From Mesostigma viride (lineage: Eukaryota; Streptophyta; Mesostigmatophyceae; Mesostigmatales; Mesostigmataceae), in NCBI GenBank assembly GCA_009746045.1, contig RPFO01000027.1, positions 4,652,177-4,707,176 on the forward strand: a stretch of 55,000 nucleotides of DNA, written 5' to 3'. Both the position numbers and the translations under genes were made by a program. A model generated the notes under the pieces. It was not told the DNA's origin. It saw only the letters and a list, made by a program, of their open reading frames with translations, and did not search any database. This document shows positions 1 through 9,273 of the stretch, in pieces (position 1 is the stretch's first letter; each line of letters starts with the position of its first letter).

Positions 1-196
1 TGTTTCTAGTAGGGTTGTGAAGGTCCCCGCGGGGTCCACAACGCCGGGATAACACGGCCATGAGGGAGGAGAAGTCCTGGGCGGGGGATCGGGGGTTCGA
101 GTAGGCTACCCAGTGGGGTCAGGGGGCGACGTAGAGGTGAGGTGAGGTTCATGGCTTTGAAAGGAGAGGAGGTTCGTGGGCATCGGGGAGACGACC

Positions 197-232
<36 letters not shown>

Positions 233-806
233 CACTAGAGCTGCGTGCGGGGTCAGGGTACGGGGTAGAGGCAAGGTTCGAGTTGTTGCACAAATGTCAT
301 GGAGACAACCAGCGGTGCTGCACAAATATGGCCACTATGGGGAGCACCTGCACTTGAGCGGTAGGGAGTAGCGTGGGTGGAACGGAGTTGGTAACTGTGT
401 GACTGGAATTGAGTTGGTGGGGATGTTGGGGTTACAGTTGGGGTTGACGGTGCGGGCGGGGTTAGGTGGGCGTCCAGGTTGGCTGGCGGTTGGGGAAGGG
501 TTGTAGCAGGGGTCGGGGCCGGGGTGACGGTTGGATGGGTGGTTGGAGCTGGCATTAGAGTTGGCGTTGGAGTTCAGTTGCTCATGCGGTTAGGATGTTG
601 GGCCTGGGTTTGGGGGGGCAGGGCAAGGAAGGGGTTGGAACTGGGTTGACTTTGGTTCCTCATGCCTCTACTTTCACGCACACACGCCGTGATGTGGCCA
701 GTAAACCCCAAGAACGTACTACCTACGGCTTTGCAAGGCAACCCCTATTGAAGGGGCGCTGGCATGCGATTACGTTGAATAGTATATACTCATAATCATA
801 AAACTA
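1..806. other. Low-complexity stretch downstream of ARM-gene exon 3
   Basis: No convincing gene is visible. A (GT)n run lies at about 197-232 and the remainder is G/T-rich on the plus strand. If the minus-strand ARM-like gene continues to the left, this is probably intron. Short open frames here have biased Pro/Thr or Gly/Val composition and are not supported. Confidence 0.5.
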
Positions 807-1368
807 CCCTCACCATCGGGCTGTACGGCTGCATCTCCTCACCATCATACTATCAAGCACGAGGCACATACTAGATAGCAAACCCTACAGTATATCCTCA
901 CCATCGGGCTGTACGGCTGCATCTCCTCACCATCATACTATCAAGCACGAGGCACATACTAGATAGCAAACCCTACAGTATATCCTCACCATCGGGCTGT
1001 ACGGCTGCATCTCCTCACCATCATACTATCAAGCACGAGGCACATACTAGATAGCAAACCCTACAGTATATCCTCACCATTGGGCTGTACGGCTGCATCT
1101 CCTCACCATCATACTATCAAGCACGAGGCACATACTAGATAGCAAACCCTACAGTATATCCTCACCATCGGGCTGTACGGCTGCATCTCCTCACCATCAT
1201 ACTATCAAGCACGAGGCACATACTAGATAGCAAACCCTACAGTATATCCTCACCATTGGGCTGTACGGCTGCATCTCCTCACCATCTTACTATCAAGCAC
1301 GAGGCACATACTAGATAGCAAACCCTACAGTATATCCTCACCATCGGGCTGTACGGCTGCATCTCCTC
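807..1368. repeat. 88-bp tandem repeat derived from a 5' splice site
   Basis: About 6.4 head-to-tail copies, nearly identical. The landmark tatatcctca starts at 891, 979, 1067, 1155, 1243 and 1331, giving an exact 88-bp period. The right-most partial copy is the end of exon 3 of the minus-strand ARM-like gene together with its donor (ATG|GTGAGG on the minus strand, junction at 1341/1342). Every unit therefore carries the last coding bases and the donor, plus a second ATGGTGAGG. Confidence 0.93.
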
Positions 1369-4300
1369 GGCCGCCATGATCTCCACGCACAGGTGGACCA
1401 GCTCGCGCATCTGCTCGGATTGGAGGAGGTCGCCGCGCTGGAGCAGGGCCTCCGCACAGCCCCACAGTGCCAGCACGGTGCTGCGGGCGATCTGGGGGGG
1501 GCGGGCGCAGTGGCCGATAACATGCGTAATAATGTTGTAAGGGTTAGGCGCCATCTTGCCGTGCACGCCACGGGGCGCACTCTTACTCCAGCACCCGAAC
1601 CGCAGTAACTTCCATATCTGAGCCCCCCTCCCCCCCAGCCTCGCCCCCCCGACTGAGCCCCACCTGCACAAATCGTGGTCAGCTCTTCTCTACCACACAG
1701 ATGCATAAAAAATTTTCTACTACTGCAGCAAATTATTCTTTTTATTCCGTTTACTGGCTCTGTATCCCCCCCCCCCCCCCCAAACCCCCCCCCCCCCCCC
1801 CCCCCCTCCCCACGGCCCCCAACCCGCCCGCCCGCCTGCCCGCCCGCCCGCCCCAGCCACCCACCCACCTGCACAAAGTCACTGTGCGCGCTGCTCTCGG
1901 ATGCGTGCACGCGCCCTGCCGAGCGCCCCACCAGCCAGGTGACGGCGCGCAGCAACAAGGAGACCAGCGAGACGAACATGTCGGGAATGCAGGCTGCGGT
2001 TGCCAGCATCGCCCGCCCCTTGGCATCGCGCGCGTAGATGGACAGCATGGTGGACGCGCAGCGCACAACTTGGGGGGAGGAGGAGGAGAGCATGCCCGTC
2101 AGCTCAGGAAGGGAGTTGGCCTCCAGGTACTCCGCGCGGCTCAGGGGGCAGCGGCACAGCATCTGGTGGGTGGGCGGTTGGTTGTTGGTTGGTTGGTTGG
2201 TTGGTTGGTTGGTTGGTTGGTTGGTTGGTTGGTTGGTTGGTTGGTTGGTTGGTTGGTTGGTTGGTTGGTTGGTTGGTTGGTTGGTTGGTTGGTTGGTTGG
2301 TTGGTTGGTTGGTTGGTTGGTTGGTTGGTTGGTTGGTTGGTTGGTTGGTTGGTTGGTTGGTTGGTTGGTTGGTTGGTTGGTTGGTTGGTTGGTTGGTTCG
2401 GTCGGTCAGTCGGTCAGTCGGTCGGTCAGTCGGTCAGTCGGTCGGTCAGTCGGTCAGTCGGTCGGTCAGTCGGTTGGTTGGTTGGGTAGCGTGGATCCGT
2501 GTTAGTGTTACGTAAGTATTCGAATGGCTAGGGCTCACGGGGCAGTGAATTGTGAATCAGAACAGCATTCGAGTGGTTGCTGCGTGGACAGGCGGCGTGA
2601 GGTAAGCTATCAGTAGTGTTGAATCATTTCAGTATTGAATCAGTATTGAAAAGAAGGATTGAATCAGTCGTTAAAATTCTAATAATAAATGCATTCCCGT
2701 GAAGGGGTTACAAGGGACGCGTGGGGTGACTGGCCTCAGGGTCAGTGGCTGGTAGGGGTTGGGTAGTTTACAAAACCAATCATGGATGATGTCCTGTCAA
2801 GGTTTCAGGAAGTCAAAATCTAGCCTAGACTCAGAGCAGGTGATACTGATACTCTCTCCGAAAATATATTTCAATCTAGGGTTTAAGGGTTTAGGGTTTA
2901 AGGGTTGAGGGTTTAGGGTCCTGTCAAGGTTCACCAAGTCAAAACCTGACGTAGACTCCAAGCAGATGACCCCTCGCTGGTGACGGGCCGGATTCGTGAG
3001 TTTCAGAGCTATCCTAGTCACAATTGAGTTTCAGTGTCATCAGTGCTATCAGAAACAAGAGATTTCTGACATACTAAACTAGTTCCATAGCTACCTAACG
3101 CGCTACTGCGCTACAAGTGTGAGTACGGGACTAGTTTGGGAACTACCCAAGCGCAGCAGCAGCTCCCCAATCTTCTTAATTACGTCAGACTTGCTGACAC
3201 ATGCTGCACCACTTGTCTCAAGGACATGCTCTTGCTTCAGCGACCCTTTCCTGCCTATGAACCACCAAAAGACAGAAAGCTGTAGACCCAAAGGCAGTCT
3301 TCCCCCAGCTAGGGTGTTGCCTACTTTTTGCACTGGACCTTTAAACTAAAAAGAAGAGGCGTTAGCACGTAGAGCAAGCAGCCAACGTGAGGTAGGAACA
3401 CTAGTCAGTTCCCGCAAAATCAACCATGATGTCCTTACAGTACCACTGTAATGCCTTGGCGCTAGGCTTTATGAGGGCTACTCTTCCTAACAAAGGAAAC
3501 AAGATAAAGGGGGTCGATTCCTTCATCAACTAAGGAATTAAGAAAAGGGGTAGAGAAGGGGTAGATTTCCCCAGTCAAATCACGAAGAGATGTGGATTCC
3601 TTCATCAGCTAAGCCGCCATGTCCCTTGCGTACACTATTCCAAGCTATGTCCCTATATCTTTATCCATAGGCACCCTGGCCACCCACCCCACCTGGCGCA
3701 GAGCCTCCGCCGCCATGTCCCGCACCATGCCCACCATGCGCAAAAAAAGGCACACACGAACACGCAACGACCAAGAGCCACCCGACGTGGCCAGAGGTCC
3801 TACGAACATGCGACCTGGCCAGAGGTCCGACAAACATCCGACCTGGGCAGAGGTCCGACAAACATCCGACCTGGCCAGAGGTCCTACGAACATGCGACCT
3901 GGCCAGAGGTCCTACGAACATCCGACCTGGCCAGAGGTCCTACGAACATCCGACCTGGCCAGAGGTCCTACGAACACCCGACCTGGCCAGAGGTGAGGTC
4001 CTACCTGGCACAGCGCCTCCGCCGCCATGTCTCTCACGCTGCGCCCGATGCCAAGCCCGGACCCAGGGACACCCCCCTCGGCCTCCTCTGCTCGCGCCCA
4101 CGCGCTGAGCGCGTGCCACCCCACGCTCTTCGCCAGAATTATCCCCACGGGGGCCGACCCCTCCGCAGGCGCGTACAGCCGCGCACGGGCGTACCGGTCG
4201 CACAGATAGACGGTGAGCGCCCCGACCAACGTGCCCGCCAGCGTGGTCCTTGCCTCCATGGACAGGGGGGGGGCGGGGGGGACCACCCCCGCGTGCTCGC

Positions 4301-5441
4301 CACCCTTGTCGCGGCGCCCGCGTGGGCGGTCGGGCGTGCCCAGGGACTTTTGGGTCCCCTCCAACGGACCCGAGGGGGTGGACACGAGCGCCTTGGCCGA
4401 CCCAGAGGACGGTGTGGCTCGGTTCTGAGGGGCCAGCGCGGCGACTGCCGCGACGACGCGTTCGATGACGCCGAGGTCGACGAGCATGTGCCGCACGTCA
4501 GCGGTCACTCCCAGGTGCCACACTGTGCAGACAGCGGGGACGAGGGCTTTATCGGAGCGCGTGACGTCGAGCGCGGTCACGAGCGCGCCGAGGCAATCCG
4601 CAGAGAACTCGGTGTGGCGTTTCCGGAACATGGCAAACTCCCAGAGACCGCGCCCGCCCTCTGCCTGCGCGGTCTCCTCACTACCATAGTGCAGCTTGCA
4701 GGCCAGGAAGTCCTGCAAGTTCGTCTGGTACTGCTCGATCGGCATCGGCTGCTCCGCGATCGCGTCCTGCCACGCGGCCTCGTTGTCGATCAGCGTCTTG
4801 GCGGTGTTGTAGCCGCAGTCCTTGGTGAGGCCGGACTGGTAGAACGGGTGGACGAGCCAGAGGCGGACCTTGACGCTCTCGTACGTGATGCATTCGTCGT
4901 CCTCGTCGACCTTGCGTTCTATTTTGGGGTCGAGACCGAACGCGAGCCCGAGCGCGCGAAACGTGGGGGCGAACTCCGAGGCCGGGGTGAGCGGGAATGT
5001 CTGGCGCGACGAATCCAGCGCACGGAACACGTCCGCGTAGAATTTGAGGGGCGCACCCGCCGCGGCGGCCTCGAGGAAGCTGACGGCGTTTTTCTGTTCG
5101 GACGCTTGGGAGGCGGCCTTGGACGGCTTATCCGCGCCAGGGTCTCCGTCCGTGGGGGATTGTGACTCCTCGTTCCCTGGCTGGCTGTCGCCTCCCTCGC
5201 CTCCCAAACCTGCATCCTCCGCGTTCTGGTCGCCAGCCCCGGCTTCGTCGGGCTCTGGCTGAATTGCGACTGCGTCTCCGTCGTTTGCTTCAGCGCCTGC
5301 CCCTCCCCCGCTAGCATCGCCTTCTATATTTCCTTCCTTACTCTCTTCTGCCGGAGGTGCCGCGGCCCCTCCCTCTGGAGCAGGCGGTGGATCCGCTGCT
5401 ACCGTTTCTTGAGGTTGTTCAGCCTCTACAGCTTCCTCCAT
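1342..5441 (-). CDS. ARM/HEAT-like repeat protein, three exons, 3' end outside window
   Basis: The proposed exons are 5441-4005, 2162-1869 and 1491-1342, with lengths 1437, 294 and 150 nt. All are multiples of three, so every junction is phase 0. The junctions read CAG|GTAGGA, ..CCACCAG|ATG, CAG|GTGGGT, ..CCCCAG|ATC and ATG|GTGAGG. The start ATG at 5441 opens an acidic Ala/Glu/Pro/Gly-rich region of about 130 residues. This is followed by an alpha-helical region (for example [20 protein letters not shown]). Exons 2 and 3 encode short amphipathic helices typical of armadillo/HEAT repeats ([40 protein letters not shown]). The protein family is not recognised more closely. The first ATG of the open frame (5468) is possible, but 5441 fits the acidic N-terminus better. 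The antisense open frame of 390 codons is a GC-rich shadow. Confidence 0.72.
1767..1806. repeat. Poly-C tracts in intron 2 of the ARM-like gene
   Basis: Two long C runs broken by AAA occupy most of this stretch, followed by C-rich sequence to about 1860. On the coding (minus) strand this is poly-G just inside the donor of exon 2. Confidence 0.85.
2185..2398. repeat. (TTGG)n microsatellite, about 53 copies
   Basis: Almost uninterrupted TTGG units. On the minus (gene) strand this is CCAA and sits about 20 nt upstream of the exon 2 acceptor at 2163-2164, so it forms the distal part of intron 1. The long Gly-Trp-Leu-Val open frames here are artefacts of the repeat. Confidence 0.97.
2399..2473. 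repeat. GTCGGTCA-type short tandem repeat
   Basis: Units of gtcggtcagtcggtca adjoin the TTGG tract directly and look like a diverged offshoot of it (TTGG changed to TCGG/TCAG). Confidence 0.9.
2474..3785. other. Intron 1 of the ARM-like gene: no supported coding sequence
   Basis: This lies between exons 1 and 2 of the minus-strand gene. It includes a telomere-like stretch at 2876-2920 and a decayed copy of the exon 1 end at about 3688-3722. Overlapping open frames of 76 codons on both strands at 3103-3349 are not recognisable and are not called. Confidence 0.5.
2876..2920. repeat. Interstitial TTTAGGG-like telomeric stretch
   Basis: Roughly six degenerate units of (T)TTAGGG/TTTAAGGG type on the plus strand, flanked by two similar segments starting tcctgtcaaggtt (2789 and 2920). 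This matches the plant/green-algal telomere heptamer and suggests a repaired break or a captured telomeric fragment. Confidence 0.7.
3786..3994. repeat. 28-bp minisatellite with donor-like core
   Basis: About 7.5 units with a 28-bp period (acctggccagaggtcctacg plus eight bases). Read on the gene strand each unit contains CCAG|GT, the same context as the real donor of exon 1 at 4004/4005 (TGCCAG|GTAGGA). The array starts immediately inside intron 1. Confidence 0.92.
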
Positions 5442-6660
5442 GTCAATTAAAAAGCTATACAAGCGCAAATGGCCTAGCGCTAGCGTGACATGTCAACCAG
5501 TATCCAATTGCTATATTCGCAGCTCCATTTCGAGCAAATGTCAACAAGATATGCCTACAAACCGAGGCATTGCCCCGATGAACAAGCCGTGTACAGCAAT
5601 GCAGGTTACGTCGTTACCTCCAATAACTAAAGCTCAGATGCTCCAAAAACTCGGTATCAATTTCTTTTCAACCTTTTTCTCAATAGATGCCATGGGCATT
5701 ACGGAAACTAACAACATTTGTACCCCTATCGCACGTATGTTGATGCATCCGTTTGGTGCATTTGCTGTGGTACATTTATTGGCTATGGCAGGGCTATGGC
5801 AGTGTCTATTTTCATACCTACTTGGCAGCGCCCGAGAGCGTGGCAGCACAAAAAGACCCCTCCGAACGGATGCAGAATAACGGACATGAGCGCGGAGATT
5901 CTGCTACTTCTGTACCATGTAACTAAATTAAGAGTTTGTTACTCCAAGAACTCGGGTTATAACTGCCTTTGCATTGAATAATGGCCAAGGAACCATGAAG
6001 GAACTGTTGAAGGAGCGAGATCCGACAGTTCCCGTTTCTCCTTTCCTTTGTCGTACTTACCGTAGATGTTAGCGTGGTTATCTCACTTATCTGGCGGAGC
6101 CCCGAGCCAATTTTCGGAAGAACCATTAGGTTCGCCAGAATTGGCGAAGCATATAAGGCCGCACACGCGAGAAAATAAGCTAGAAAATACATAGGAACAA
6201 GCTTGAAGGGGGGGGGATGCGAAGCATCCCCCCCAAAAGAAGGCTCAAAGCCGACCGTAACTCTAGTGGTAGAGTCTCGATCCGTCCGCCGACAGATGGC
6301 AACTGGGAAAAGACCCGACCGAGTACAGTACTTTACTTACAACAACAACAACAACAGACTACATTACTATAGCCGTCGGATACACCCCCCGCATTAGAAG
6401 TTTGTTATTAGGGGTCAATTTTGCGATGTATCTTCTGACCCCTGTCTGACCATGGAGCCTTATGGAGCCATTTTCCAAAGTCAAAACTTGAACTGTAGAC
6501 TAGCCCGTGGGAATTATTAGAGTCGTTGCTGATTCCATTTGTAATTGCTGCGCCGTGTCGGACTGCCATAGCTCGAGATTGGAAGGCGGCGGGTAAAAAG
6601 AAGATCACGCCAGTCTGAGAATACTGGTTTCCATGTTTATCTCTTCCTATTTTTGCGCAA
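5442..6660. other. Intergenic region between ARM-like and deaminase-like genes
   Basis: This separates divergently transcribed genes and should contain both promoters. Base composition is more balanced than the flanking GC-rich exons. A plus-strand open frame at 5440-5880 (146 codons) overlaps the ARM-gene start and shows no recognisable domain. A perfect 11-bp hairpin lies at 6210-6234. No tRNA or other RNA gene could be supported. Confidence 0.45.
6210..6234. repeat. G/C hairpin, 11-bp stem
   Basis: gggggggatgc and gcatccccccc flank a 3-base loop (gaa). It lies 430 bp upstream of the deaminase-like gene. Its function is unknown; it may be the end of a small mobile element. Confidence 0.6.
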
Positions 6661-7596
6661 ATGAGTAGTGCTTTACCTGTCGCTCCTGCTCTACCTCTTG
6701 TTACGTTATGGAGTGACTTTTGTCAAGGGTTTTTTCACATGGACGCATGTTTTGAATGGAAACAAAAGGAAGTATGCCTGTGCGTGGATGTGGACGAGTG
6801 GAAGGCGCGAAAAGTCGCAGAGCGCCTCAAGGGTACATCCGAGGATGTGATCAAGAAGTTGCCTCGGCCGTGTTGGCGATCAACGGTCCATGGCATCGCA
6901 CACTTGCGCGATGCAATTGGACGAACACTATTTCTTCGTTCTTACAAGAATATCCACCTTGGCAGCACTCACGCAAACGTCCATGTCGAACAGCAGATGC
7001 GCGACGACCAAGAGCTCAACAAAGCAATGACAGATGCGTCTACTCGGGCGGACGGGTCGCAATCTAGTATACGATTGGATCTGTACGTCGGGTACCAACC
7101 ATGCCACCACTCGGGCGGTTACAGGTTCATCGGCAGATTCATTCACTCGACTTCTTGCACCCGCCTCTTTCTCGACTGGTGGCGGCAGTCGGTGCAACCG
7201 CGCGGCATAACCCTCGTGTTTTGGTGTTGCGACTTGTTTCGCGTGCACTGGGAGGACCCGACCTAGGCGCTCAGTGTTGAAGATGCCGAGGTGTTTACTC
7301 CCAAGGCGTCGAGAGCTCTGGAAGGTATGCGCCTGCTACTCCAGGAACAAATCACCAGCGCTTCGGCATTGCGCTTTCAAGCCATGAATGAGAACGAGTG
7401 GGCAGCCTTTTTACGTCTGTTCTGTGATCCATCCTTTGCCGCGCGCATCACACCAGACCAGTGGCAACTTCGACATGCACACGACCGTTGCATCCACAAT
7501 TTCTTGGCACGTCTCCTTGCGGACGTGTCTAAAATGGAACCTTTACAACTTTCTGCCCGGATTGGAACTCGTTTTAGCAGGGGAAATGCACCATAA
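6661..7596 (+). pseudogene. AID/APOBEC-like cytidine deaminase with one in-frame TAG
   Basis: One frame runs from ATG 6661 to the stop at 7596, interrupted only by TAG at 7264-7266. The protein shows the deaminase fold in order. The N-terminal strands include KEVCLCVDVDEW (about 36-47). The zinc/proton-shuttle motif is H108-V-E110. The zinc cysteines are Y-Q-P-C148 and S-C166-T, followed by a helix (LFLDWWRQSV) and a strand (GITLVFWCCDLFRVHW). After the TAG come a helix (EGMRLLLQE), a strand then F-Q-A-M-N-E-N-E-W-A-A-F, and a final helix ending in FLARLL. This order and the W/F-rich signature after the second strand are those of AID/APOBEC-like deaminases, which convert cytosine to uracil in single-stranded nucleic acid. 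The 17-residue spacer between the cysteines is longer than in vertebrate enzymes. No intron is needed. The TAG may be a real nonsense mutation, a strain allele or a sequencing error. Confidence 0.68.
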
Positions 7597-8587
7597 CGGA
7601 AAGCCTTCGTACAGAACACGGCCAATCAACTTTCGTCGAAATCGAATTCGGATCTGGGCGGGAGATTTCTACTGGTTTCCTCGAAAGGGACTGAATTTCA
7701 GCACATCACCTTAGAAAGCACTGTAGAAATTTCAACTAATGTGTACAACGGAAACGTTGAAGTCCCCGGCAACATTTTGCCGACTGCATTTGTACGATTT
7801 GGCTCTTATCTCGTCAAAAAGAGCGGGAATTTTTTTTGAAATAGCGGCTATGGCGGATTTACGATTTTCACCCGCCTACGCTTCGAGGCCTGAGATAAAT
7901 TTTAGCACATCGAAACCTCCTGCGCGAGACCTTCCTGATGAGCTCTCATTGCGCCACCCATGAGCAGCTTTGACAGACTTATCGTCGCCCTGCCAACTGA
8001 GCCGACGCCTCGACTCCTTCTGAGGCCCAGCACTGTACACAGGCCTTATTTCCTCAACCGATGGCGCAATGTCTCCCTCTTTTACCTGGCCTGCCCATGA
8101 CCGCGATTCGAGCTTTCTTGGGTCAATTCTGTGCAGTTCTCAGAATTCTATCCCACCAACAATTCAGCCCCCCTTAATTTGGCTGTTGAGTGATGTCCGA
8201 CTGGCACGATGGCGAGGCCTCCATCACATTGGCGACCTCCCCAGTAGCCCACATGTACCGCCGAGACCTGCATCTCGAGCTCCTCGACCCTCACGCTGCA
8301 GCTGTCACCATGCGAGACACTCTGAGACTCTCGGCATGATTTTTCCCATGCAATATCACGCCCTCGATTCGCAGCAAGGCCCGTCTCCTCCAATCTGGCC
8401 GACTGCGGGCTGTGCCGTAACAGGAAATGTCCGGGTGATGGCAGGCAGTGCCTGCCCATCCCACTGCACGCCCCACGTCCAGCAATATTTCCACTGAATC
8501 CGCCGCTGCTGGGCCCCGGGCTACTGCCTACATTTCCTCAATCGCTGCATCGCCTCTTCCATGGTGCCTCGCTCCCTGCGGCCCCTC
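7597..8587. other. Non-coding stretch after the deaminase-like gene
   Basis: No recognised domain on either strand. Short open frames at 7739-7963 and 8069-8497 have no recognisable features. The stretch ends at the TTAA-rich tail of the LINE-B copy. Confidence 0.4.
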
Positions 8588-8623
8588 CGCCACGCCGGAT
8601 TAATTAATTAATCAATTAATAGA

Positions 8624-8642
8624 CACGTGACTGCGTCACGTG
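8624..8642. repeat. Palindromic 3'-terminal hairpin of LINE family B
   Basis: cacgtgactgcgtcacgtg is an 8-bp perfect stem with a 3-base loop, next to a TTAA-rich tail. The same palindrome recurs near 35360, 37094, 37307 and 45735, always at the 3' end of a B copy, with a damaged version near 45660. That marks it as a conserved 3' structural element, possibly the template recognised by the element's own RT. Confidence 0.88.
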
Positions 8643-8684
8643 AGCATAAGTCCTCAGTGGGAGGGGAACATGGGATGGAATGGA

Positions 8685-8857
8685 TTGAATTGAATTGAAT
8701 TGAATTGAATTGAATTGAATTGAATTGAATTGAATTGAATTGAATTGAATTGAATTGAATTGAATTGAATTGAATTGAATTGAATTGAATTGAATTGAAT
8801 TGAATTGAATTGAATTGAATTGAATTGAATTGAATTGAATTGAATTGAATTGAATTG
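8685..8857. repeat. (TGAAT)n pentanucleotide tract, about 35 copies
   Basis: An uninterrupted tract, (TTCAA)n on the minus strand, at the 3' end of element C. It is probably an expanded retrotransposon tail. The Gln-Phe-Asn-Ser-Ile open frames are repeat artefacts. Confidence 0.96.
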
Positions 8858-9105
8858 TAACATAACTCCGTTGGGAGAATATGTAGCACATATCCCGGAG
8901 CAGGGGCATATGGCTTTTAATACATTCTGGGCTACTTCCTGCAAGGGTGGGAATGTAAGCTACCCTTGCTCTAGGTGCACCAGGGCACCTGCACCCTCAT
9001 GATCTTCACACTATGCCCAGCTAAGGGGGAGTATGTCATGTGGGGGAAGATCATCATGGCTATACAAGAGCTAGGGCATGGCTTCTCGACAGAGAGCATC
9101 TCTGT
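8685..9105 (-). mobile_element. Nested 3' fragment of LINE family A (element C)
   Basis: Flanked by a 12-bp direct repeat ggatggaatgga at 8673-8684 and 9106-9117, so it is an insertion into the B tail. Read on the minus strand it ends gctacatattctcccaacgg and is related to the 3' end of element A (9300-9345). The 3' tail is the pentanucleotide tract at 8685-8857. A related copy lies at 36830-37030 on the plus strand. Confidence 0.78.
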
Positions 9106-9273
9106 GGATGGAATGGATGGTGTAAGCTATATAGGTCCTAGTTACAGGGGTGTGGGCACCGCGGCCCGAACCGCTATGAATGCCATACGCGGTCACACGC
9201 GGAGCCCCCACAGACTTGGGGGTGGTCTCCTTCATCACTACTTGCCATCTATCCTTGCGCACCATCTGCCTCC

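Noticed and set aside
807-1368. Possible CRISPR array
   Set aside because: Units are full-length direct repeats without unique spacers, in a eukaryotic gene; the same holds for the 28-, 30- and 87-bp arrays.
2161-2515. Long open frames rich in Gly-Trp-Leu-Val
   Set aside because: They are translations of the (TTGG)n microsatellite in an intron; all frames stay open because the unit has no stops.
3688-3760. Second ARM-gene exon ([11 protein letters not shown])
   Set aside because: No acceptor AG upstream of it; better explained as a duplicated copy of the exon 1 end.
3993-5165. 390-codon plus-strand frame
   Set aside because: Antisense shadow of the ARM-like exon 1; Arg-rich composition typical of GC-rich shadows, while the minus frame has helical repeats and fitting splice sites.
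5440-5880. 146-codon plus-strand gene overlapping the ARM start
   Set aside because: No recognisable domain, and it overlaps the start of a better supported gene in the divergent promoter region.
6250-6320. tRNA gene suggested by actctagtggtagagt (D-arm-like)
   Set aside because: No matching anticodon stem, T-arm or acceptor stem could be paired.
7264-7266. TAG reassigned to a sense codon
   Set aside because: Other genes in the window use TAA/TAG as stops and normal Gln codons; one case is not evidence for a variant code.
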